In this document: positions 57,851 to 64,000 of the stretch, in pieces
How the letters are laid out: every line of letters begins with the position of its first letter
Position numbering within the stretch: the first letter of the stretch is position 1
Source: Erinaceus europaeus
Lineage: Eukaryota > Chordata > Mammalia > Eulipotyphla > Erinaceidae
Direction: 5' to 3'
Assembly (NCBI RefSeq): GCF_950295315.1
Contig: NC_080162.1
Location: 72,695,729 to 72,759,728 of the forward strand
Length of the DNA stretch: 64,000 nucleotides
Translations under genes and position numbers: made by a program
Notes under the pieces: model-generated
What the model saw: only the letters and a program-made list of their open reading frames with translations
What the model was told of the DNA's origin: nothing
Databases searched by the model: none

Positions 57851-58588
57851 CTAGCGTTTGCCCTTCTTCCGTAGCCAGTTAACAGCGTCAGATTGAGCCT
57901 GATGTAAAGTTTCGAGACCTCCTTTGAATCTGGAGAGGTGGCAGTCGTTGACTATGTGGGTCATAGTCTGTCTGTAGCTGCAGGGGCAGTTCGGGTCGTC
58001 TCTGGCTCCCCAGCGGTGGAACATAGCGGCGCACCCGCCATGGCCTGTTCGATAGCGACTGAGGAGAGCCCAATCATAACGTGTTAGGTCAAAGCCGGGT
58101 TGACGCTTGCAGGGGTCTGTGATGAGGTGTTTGTTCTTTACCTCAGCTGACTGCCAATTCTGTTTCCAAGAGTCTGGAACAGAGAAGTTCAGTGTAGGCG
58201 TAGGAGACCAGATTGGATGACGGGACGTCAAGCGTTGGGCAGGGTGGGCGAAGATATCCGCGTATATTGGCAGGTCCAGTTGAGCATAGACGTGGGAAAT
58301 GAACTTAAATGATGCCGCATCCCGATGAATATCTGGCGGGGCGATGTTGCTAAGAACTGGCAGCCATGGAACCGGGGTGGAATGGATGGTTCCAGAAATT
58401 ATCCTCATGGAGGAATATAATTTGGAGTCGACCAAGTGGACATGGGGGCTATAGAACCATACTGGGGCACAGTATTCTGCAGTGGAATAGCATAATGCCA
58501 GAGATGATGATCGTAGTGTGGAAGCGCTCGTGCCCCATGAGGAGCTGGCCAGTCTTGCAATGATGTTATTCCTCGCGCCCACCTTTGC
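57851..58588 (-). CDS. C-terminal part of the non-L1 LINE RT, frame intact
   Basis: About 245 residues in an open frame. Aligned by eye, 16 of 243 residues differ from the 12.7-kb copy (about 93% identity). It begins after the RT active site, at GARNNIIARLASSSWG, and contains the thumb/linker region and the CxC-x7-H-x4-C motif, with NCPCSYRQTMTHIVNDC intact. As a truncated copy it has no catalytic residues and cannot be active. Preservation of the frame in both long copies argues for recent insertion rather than selection on these copies. Confidence 0.88.
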   Translation of the reverse strand, partial: AKVGARNNIIARLASSSWGTSASTLRSSSLALCYSTAEYCAPVWFYSPHVHLVDSKLYSSMRIISGTIHSTPVPWLPVLSNIAPPDIHRDAASFKFISHVYAQLDLPIYADIFAHPAQRLTSRHPIWSPTPTLNFSVPDSWKQNWQSAEVKNKHLITDPCKRQPGFDLTRYDWALLSRYRTGHGGCAAMFHRWGARDDPNCPCSYRQTMTHIVNDCHLSRFKGGLETLHQAQSDAVNWLRKKGKR

Positions 58589-58589
58589 T

Positions 58590-58658
58590 GCAGTTTTTAT
58601 GAGATTATGCAGTTTTTATGAGATTATGCAGTTTTTATGAGATTATGCAGTTTTTATG
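58590..58658 (-). repeat. 19-bp tandem repeat at the LINE 5' end
   Basis: Units start at 58590, 58609, 58628 and 58647 (gcagtttttatgagattat; the last is partial). Only the first is co-linear with the LINE. Confidence 0.95.
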
Positions 58659-58784
58659 AGCAGTTCCTCAGGGCATGGTTGTGTGAAGTGGGTATCTGTA
58701 GAGATGAGGTGTGGTGGAGTTAGCCTCCTTGCAGACTGCAGCAGTCCTGTGTGCTGACAATGCCTCTGAGATGGACTTCAGAAA

Positions 58785-59193
58785 CAGCCCACTGTCAGTC
58801 ATTAAACCATTCCAAGGAGGACCAATGAGGCATCCAAACAAGAGTGTTGAGGTTTTGTGGCCACTGGTACCTGAGTACCTCCATGCCCTCTCATGGGAGC
58901 CTCTCTTCTTGCAGGTAGGTTTAGTCACTCTCATCCCATTCAAGGACCCCTGCAGCAATCTGAACCAGGCATGTCCTGGATTATCCACAAATCAGATTAC
59001 AGTGACCTAGATTAAGAACAACTATAGTCTCTTCAAGCCCCAGACCAGCATCTATCTGAGTGGAAACTCCTACAACATGAGCAGCTCGTCCCACTGAGGG
59101 CCGATGACATGTCTTCCCTCATCCACTGCCACATCCAGCACAAGTTGACTGCAGTTTTCCAGAAAACCATCAAGCTGGACCAGTACCTCCGTG
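58785..59193 (+). pseudogene. SIRP-like immunoglobulin exon (D2), damaged
   Basis: The C-terminal part reads GNSYNMSSSS, then after a one-base frame change LRADDMSSLIHCHIQHKL and TIKLDQYLR, ending at a donor (gtaag from 59194). This follows the second C1-set domain of SIRP proteins (S-Y-S/N-x-S-S, D-V/M-x-S-x-I-x-C, H-x-T/K-L). The N-terminal part around GGPMRHPNKSVEV matches the domain start, but the first cysteine is replaced by tryptophan and about 100 bp of extra sequence (58900-59015) separates the halves. The exon ends in phase 1, compatible with a D3 exon. In-frame stops make it non-functional. Assignment is by recalled family sequence and is tentative. Confidence 0.42.
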
Positions 59194-59590
59194 GTAAGGA
59201 CACTCTCTCAGCTCAACTGGGTTAATGAGGAATTGGGCTGGGGCCTCCCTGAACCTTGGTTTCTTCAGCTGGAAAATGGCACATCCCTTCCTTGCTTGTA
59301 GCAAGGGTTCATTCAATGAAAAATGCAGTCACAAAGTACTGAGCAAACACCCTGAATATACTAACCACACAGAAGCCACAGCTGTTGTCATCACTCCTTA
59401 CTACTACTTTTCCTATCATCTTTCAGATCTCCATTGCCATCTGTAAAATGGAAGCAAAATATCTTTTTGGAATTTAATTTTATCATTATTATTTTATATG
59501 AAGCAGCTACAAAGGCCTTTGTGAATTTCTCATTGATGAGGACTGTAATATCCTTTGATCATGACCCATCCCTAGATAAAAGCCACATTT
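59194..59590. other. Non-coding spacer
   Basis: 59260-59350 may be a MIR trace (ttcttcagctggaaaatggc). No D3 exon follows within the window. Confidence 0.35.
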
Positions 59591-59591
59591 T

Positions 59592-59750
59592 TCTTTTCTT
59601 TTCTTTTTATTTCTTTATTGGGGGGTTAATTGTTTACAGTCGACAGTAAAATACAATAGTTTGAACATGCATAATATTTCCCAGTGTTCCACATAACAAT
59701 TCAATCCCCACTAGAACCTCCTCTGCCACCATGTTCCACACACTGTCTGC
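59592..59750 (-). mobile_element. L1 3'-UTR fragment
   Basis: Reverse complement of the terminal L1 UTR: ctttattggggggttaattg, gtcgacagtaaaatacaata, gcataatatttcccagtgtt. Confidence 0.88.
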
Positions 59751-59777
59751 CTCACACACTTAAAGAAGGGACTGAGA

Positions 59778-60028
59778 TGGGAGTTGGGCAGTAGCACAGT
59801 GGGTAGAGTGCAGGTGGTGCAAAGCACAAGGACCGGCGTAAGAGTCCCAGTTCTAGCCCCCAGCTCCCCACCCGCAGGGGAATATCGCTTCACAGGCAGT
59901 AAAGCAGGTCTGCAGGTGTCTATCTTTCTCTCCCCGTCTTCCCCTCCTCTCTCCATTTCTCTCTGCCCTATCCAACAAGGACATCAATAACAACAACAAT
60001 AACAACAACAACAACAACAACAACAACA
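59778..60028 (+). mobile_element. tRNA-derived SINE, family A
   Basis: Complete, with AAC repeat tail. TSD aagggactgaga/aagggaccgaga at 59766-59777 and 60029-60040. Confidence 0.93.
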
Positions 60029-60083
60029 AAGGGACCGAGAATCAGGGAAGTGAAGGCACTGGGATGGTAGAACTGGAGAGTGG

Positions 60084-60600
60084 GGGCCAGGTGGTAGCAA
60101 GCCTGGTTGAGCACATGCATTACTATGTGTAAGAACCCAGATTTGAGCCTCCACCCCCCATATGCAGTGAGGAAGTTTCACAAGAGATGAAGCAGGGCTA
60201 TGGGTATCTCTCTTTCTCTGTCCCTTTCTGTCTCCCCTCTCCTCTCAAGTTCTCTCTGTCCTATCCAATAAAATAGAAGGAAGAAAAGAAAGAGGGGGAA
60301 AAAAGAAGAAAAGATGGCTGCCAAGAGCAGTGGACTCATAGTGTTGGCTCCTGTGATAATCTTTTTTAAAAAATATCTTTACTTATTATTGGATAGAGGA
60401 AGATAAATCAAGAAGGAGGAGATAGAGAGAGACAGACACCTGCAGCCCTGCTTTAGCACTCGTGAAGCTTTCCCCTGCTGGTGGGGACTGGGGGCTTGAA
60501 CCAGGTGCTTAACCAGGTGCACTTAACCAGGTGCGCCAACACCTGATCCCCCCTGTGATAATCTTAGAGGCAATAAAATAAAAGAAAGAAAGAAAGAAAG
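60084..60600 (+). mobile_element. SINE family B with 3' extension, split by another SINE
   Basis: Head ggccaggtggtagcaagcct, core, then an extension (60313-60349: gccaagagcagtggactcat) similar to that of two family A copies. Continues after the insertion at 60566 (agaggcaataaaataaaag). Confidence 0.8.
60364..60551 (-). mobile_element. tRNA-derived SINE, family B
   Basis: Exact 14-bp TSD cctgtgataatctt at 60350-60363 and 60552-60565. Near box B a short unit (ttaaccaggtgc) is present three times in tandem. Confidence 0.93.
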
Positions 60601-60646
60601 GAAGGAAGGAAGGAAGGAAGGAAGGAAGGAAGGAAGGAAGGAAGGG
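60582..60646 (+). repeat. (GAAA)n(GGAA)n microsatellite
   Basis: GAAA units grading into GGAA units at the SINE tail. Confidence 0.95.
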
Positions 60647-60927
60647 GAGGAGATAGAAAGAGAGAAAGGGAAAAAGAAAAGAAAAAAGCTGGGGAGAGAG
60701 AGCACTTTGGGGGTGAATTCAAACTCTGATTCTGTGACTTACCAGCTTCTTAAGTTCTCTGTTGCAGTGTCTTTGATTATAAAATAGAAACATGGCAATT
60801 CAAGAAGATTTCCTTATCTGTATTTATCATATTTCCCTTAGAGTTAGGTCAATTTTTTAGATAAGCAAAAATAACAGAAAAGACAACTATCCACCCATGA
60901 ACGGAATACTTACGAAATTAGCTCCTG

Positions 60928-61152
60928 GAGCCAAGTAGTGGTGCACCTGGTTGAATACACATATTACAATGTACAAGGTTCAATCCCCCAGTGACCACAT
61001 GGGGGAGGGAAAGCTTCACAAGCAATGAAGCAATGCTGCAGTTTTCTCTCTTATCCCTTCCCATCTCTTCTTCCCTCTCAATTACTACCTCTATATCTCT
61101 ATATGAAATAGAGAAAGAGAGAGAGAGAGAGTAAGAGAGAGAGAGAAAGATT
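60928..61152 (+). mobile_element. tRNA-derived SINE, family B
   Basis: gagccaagtagtggtgcacc, gttcaatcccccagtgacc, core with GA repeats. Probable TSD gaaattagctcct/agaaatcagctcct. Confidence 0.85.
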
Positions 61153-61662
61153 GAAGAAATCAGCTCCTTTTCAGAGCTCCTCCCTATTCAACACTTCCTG
61201 CACCTCAAGAATTACAGGAATATCTTTGTGGGTGACTTTATTTGGGTTCCCCCACAAGCAGAGCCTGAAACTAAGGCTTGTGTGCAGGTGGTGGGGAGAT
61301 GATTCAGAGAGATTGGGATAGGAAGGGAATGACAGTGAGGGTAGGACACCCCAAAAAGGTGGGTTGCTGTCTTTGTTTTTGTGTTGTTGTTATCAAGGGG
61401 GCTTCACCACTCTGGGATGACTTTCTCTGATAGAAAAAGAGAGATGGGGTCGGGCGGTAGCGCAGCAGGTTAAGCGCATGTGGCAGTGTGAGGGTCCCAG
61501 TTGGAGCCCCTGGCTCCCCACCTACAGGAAAACTGCTTCACAGGCGGTGAAGCAGGTCTGCAGGTGTCTCTCTTTCTCTCCCCCTCTCTGTCCTCCCCTC
61601 CTCTCTCCATTTCTTTCTGTCCTAACGATGACGACATCAATAACAACTACAATAATAACTAC

Positions 61663-62793
61663 GGGGGAAATCAATTGTATGTCTCAAAGGTTCTCAGGAG
61701 ACAAACTGAATCTTTTTAATAGATAGGCTACGTATTTGATATGCGGACTCTCTCAAAAGCCTAGACCAAGTAGATTGGAGGCTTCCAATAGCACAGCTAT
61801 ATACAAGATACTGGGTACTGTACAGCAAACCATAACAAAGGGACTTTTCAAAGTTAACCCAATTAACAAATAATGTGATGATAATATTAACTATTGATTG
61901 TCTTTTTGAACCCTAAGACAGCAGGAACCTCACATCTTCACTATAGAGCCCCTACTTCCCCCAGTCCTGGCACCCATGGATAGGGCTCACTTTCCCGTAT
62001 GCTTCTCCCAATCCATACCAAATAATATTGCATCCGCCGATCACAACCTAACCAAAGCAACGATTGCCATCTCAACATGCTTCACCTCAGAGTGTATCCA
62101 GAGACTTCACGTGTGGAATGACAACCCTTCAGCTTCATTACTCGGGTGAGACCTTTCCTTTTATAGTACACTCTAATTTCATCTCAGGTAGTTCACTTTC
62201 TAACAAAGTCCCATAACCTAGACATACACCAGTTTCTGTGAGAGAGAGCGTATGCGCACACGTATCCATAAACTACTGCAAAATATATACCTGAAAGCAG
62301 GATTACACTAGAGTTTGCAGTGAGTACCTCCCCAACACTTCCTCTCCACTATTCCAATCTTGGGATCCATGTTTGCTCAACAAATTGTTTGGCTTTGTAT
62401 GTTAACTCTCTTTTCAATCACCAGGTTCCAGATGCCACCAGGATGCTGGCTAGGCTTCCCTGGATTGAAGACCCCACCAATGTGTCCTGGAGCTCAGCTT
62501 CCCCAGAGACACACCTTACTAGGGAAAGAGAGAGGCAGACTGGGAGTATGGACCGACCAGTCAACGCCCATGTTCAGCGGGGAAGCAATTACAGAAGCCA
62601 GACCCTCTACCTTCTGCAACCCTCAACGACCCTGGGTCCATGCTCCCAGAGGGCTAGAGAATGGGAAGGCTATCATGGGAGAGGGTGGGTTATGGGGATT
62701 GGGTGGTGGGAATTGTGTGGAGTTGTACCCCTCCTACCTTATGCTTTTGTTCACTAATCCTTTCTTAAATTAAAAATTTAAATAAAAAAAAAA
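61663..62793 (+). mobile_element. 1.1-kb poly(A) retroposon, complete copy H (1131 bp)
   Basis: Exact 14-bp TSD acaataataactac at 61649-61662 and 62794-62807 fixes both ends. It begins with five G, as in L1-moved capped RNAs, and ends in an A tract with AATAAA at 62780-62785. It carries an open frame of 145 codons (62320-62757) in the 3' module, partly conserved in other copies (NHQVPDA, DPTNVSWSS, GSNYRSQT). No match to a gene known to me. Confidence 0.9.
62320..62757 (+). CDS. 145-codon open frame of the retroposon, function unknown
   Basis: The best preserved version of a frame found in at least four copies (1856-2128 minus with 90 codons, 33283-33558 plus with 91 codons, the 41548-41985 region). 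Conserved pieces: LYVNSLFNHQVPDA, PTNVSWSSASPE, MDRPVNAHVQRGSNYRSQT, ending near the poly(A) region. No signal peptide, membrane segment or domain seen. It may be simply the chance frame of a young repeat; coding potential is unproven. Confidence 0.25.
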   Translation: MSTSPTLPLHYSNLGIHVCSTNCLALYVNSLFNHQVPDATRMLARLPWIEDPTNVSWSSASPETHLTRERERQTGSMDRPVNAHVQRGSNYRSQTLYLLQPSTTLGPCSQRAREWEGYHGRGWVMGIGWWELCGVVPLLPYAFVH

Positions 62794-63015
62794 ACAATAA
62801 TAACTACAACAGCAATAAAAAACAACAAGGGCAACAAAAGTGAAAATAAATAAATAAATATAAAAAAGAAAAAGAGAGACAGAGAGAGAGAGAGAGAGAA
62901 AGAAATCACAGCACCAAAGTTTCTTCCTTCATTGTGGTGGTGACCAGGCTAGAACCTGTATCGTGCACACGACAAAGCAGACACATTATCCAGGTGAATT
63001 ATCTTACTGGCTCTA

Positions 63016-63780
63016 AAAGTGCGAGTTATTAACTGGCTGCCTCTGTGGATAACAGGTTCAATGTCACTTCAGGATGGCCTTAGGAGACTGTGAGACAGGG
63101 TTGCACCTGGCTGGGTTGGGTGAGATTTCATGGTTTTGAATAAATCCTAAGGCAGAAAACCATGAATGTTCCCCATCTGAAGTGGGACATGTCCTGCCCT
63201 GCACCACTGCCCAAGACCAGGTGGTTACTGGCAGATGGAACCCAGAAATTCTCTAAGAGGGAGGCTCGTTTTGAATGAGGTGTGGTAAACACAACACCAC
63301 ACTGTGCAAAAAGAATCTTCATTCTTTGCAAAGTGAATTCAGAGAGCTTACAAAAGTTGCATTTCAAGATGCAAATGATGTTAGGGGAATGCTACTTTCC
63401 TAGGCAAAACCTCAAGATGGTTACAGATGGAAGAATTAAGAAAAAGTCTGGTGGGTATTTTATAAACTAACACTTCGATGAAAAGAGTTCCCTGGTGGGG
63501 GGGGACTGACTTAGTACTCAAATAATGTTTCAAATTTACCATCTAGGGCAGAGCATCTGAGTGCAAAGTTACCATCCAATGATTGCACTATAAACTTAAA
63601 ATTTGAAATAAAGGATTTGTTGGCACTGTACTACTATAAGTTCTTACTTGGAAAATTATGCCAACTTCCTCATGCTCCCAGCACTTCTTCCTGCTGAGAG
63701 TTGGGATATAACTGCACCTGTATCATTTATTTAATTTAAAATATTGATATAAGTTAAATAAACTTATTTTCTTTTTTTAT
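63016..63780. other. Unique non-coding DNA
   Basis: No gene or repeat recognised. Confidence 0.35.
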
Positions 63781-63784
63781 TTTT

Positions 63785-63964
63785 TATTTTTTATTTAATA
63801 AAGGATTAATGAACAAAAACATAAGGTAGGAGGGGTACAACTCCACACAGTTCCCACCACCCAATCTCCATAACCCACCCCCTCCCATGATAGCTTTCCC
63901 ATTCTCTAGCCCTCTGGGAGCATGGACCCAGGGTCATTGAGGGTGACAGAAGGTAGAAGGTCTG
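63785..63964 (-). mobile_element. 1.1-kb retroposon copy I, 3' end
   Basis: T-rich end, then ggtaggaggggtacaactcc, ccacccaatctccataaccc, gaccc... module in reverse. Interrupted at 63964. Confidence 0.85.
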
Positions 63965-64000
63965 GCGTGCATGTGGTGCAGAGCGCAAGGACCAGCGTAA
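63965..64000 (+). mobile_element. tRNA-derived SINE, family A, start only
   Basis: gcatgtggtgcagagcgcaa and ggaccagcgtaa match the SINE head from its box A region; the copy is cut by the window end. Confidence 0.75.

Larger units (their letters stand above)
57844..58658 (-). mobile_element. Non-L1 LINE, second long copy
   Basis: Minus-strand 3' part of the family at 12675. TSD agcagttcct at 57834-57843 and 58659-58668. TAG is at 57851-57853 followed by the GAA-type tail (TTC on plus). The 5' end consists of nearly four tandem 19-bp copies of the sequence at the truncation point (58590-58658). Confidence 0.93.
61445..62866 (+). mobile_element. tRNA-derived SINE, family A, split by a retroposon
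   Basis: Head to AAC part at 61445-61662, tail at 62794-62866. TSD agaaaaagagaga at 61432-61444 and 62867-62879. Confidence 0.93.
61367..63015 (-). mobile_element. Older SINE (family E), host of a nested insertion
   Basis: Left piece 61367-61444 (gttatcaagggggcttcacc, ctctgggatgactttctctg) and right piece 62880-63015 (cagcaccaaagtttcttcc, ggttcaa-type head near 62955, tgcacacgacaaagcagaca). Confidence 0.7.

Overview
The window reads as nuclear DNA of a placental mammal, most likely a hedgehog (Erinaceidae). This is inferred from repeat content: many copies of a long tRNA-derived SINE with a pyrimidine-rich middle and an AAC-rich 3' part, as I recall for the erinaceid ERI SINEs; a lineage-specific young L1 with a short AATAAA-containing 3' UTR; and old MIR, L2 and L1 remnants. 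I see no bacterial-type genes, CRISPR array, intact tRNA or rRNA gene. Almost all long open frames lie inside transposable elements.

Layout. 0-7.3 kb: an internally deleted L1, a 1.1-kb poly(A) retroposon carrying a solo LTR, a second copy of that retroposon with a different 5' module, a 5'-truncated L1 with clean target-site duplications (TSDs), and a SINE. 8.1-9.3 kb: another L1. 10.6-12.6 kb: SINEs, a GAAA tract and a 20-bp minisatellite. 12.675-14.430 kb: the most notable element, a non-L1 LINE whose whole retained length is one open frame for reverse transcriptase plus a C-terminal zinc-knuckle-like motif. A second long copy is at 57.844-58.658 kb and two minute 3' fragments are at 38.94 and 40.81 kb. 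16-32 kb: mostly unique or old-repeat DNA with scattered SINEs and a retroposon copy with a 5' inversion (23.4-25.1 kb). 32.0-32.3 kb: a small CpG- and G-rich island. 32.6-42 kb: L1 and retroposon insertions nested in one another. 46.0-47.0 kb: two SINEs inserted at the same target, the second split by a solo LTR that contains a tRNA-Gly 5'-half-like segment. 51.4 and 58.8-59.2 kb: two degraded immunoglobulin-domain exons that look like SIRP-family D3 and D2. 61.4-63.0 kb: a three-level nested insertion that defines a complete 1131-bp retroposon.

How the parts relate. The L1 enzyme probably mobilised the SINEs and the 1.1-kb retroposon (poly(A) tails, 12-18-bp TSDs, one 5' inversion). The 12.7-kb LINE family differs: a GAA tail, essentially no 3' UTR, TSDs of 6-10 bp, and a hairpin just upstream of its stop codon. 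Identical TSDs, open frames and insertions into young L1 indicate recent activity. Clade and horizontal origin of that LINE are inference and need a database search. The only host-gene evidence is the two Ig-like exons, which are damaged and suggest a decayed part of a SIRP-type cluster.
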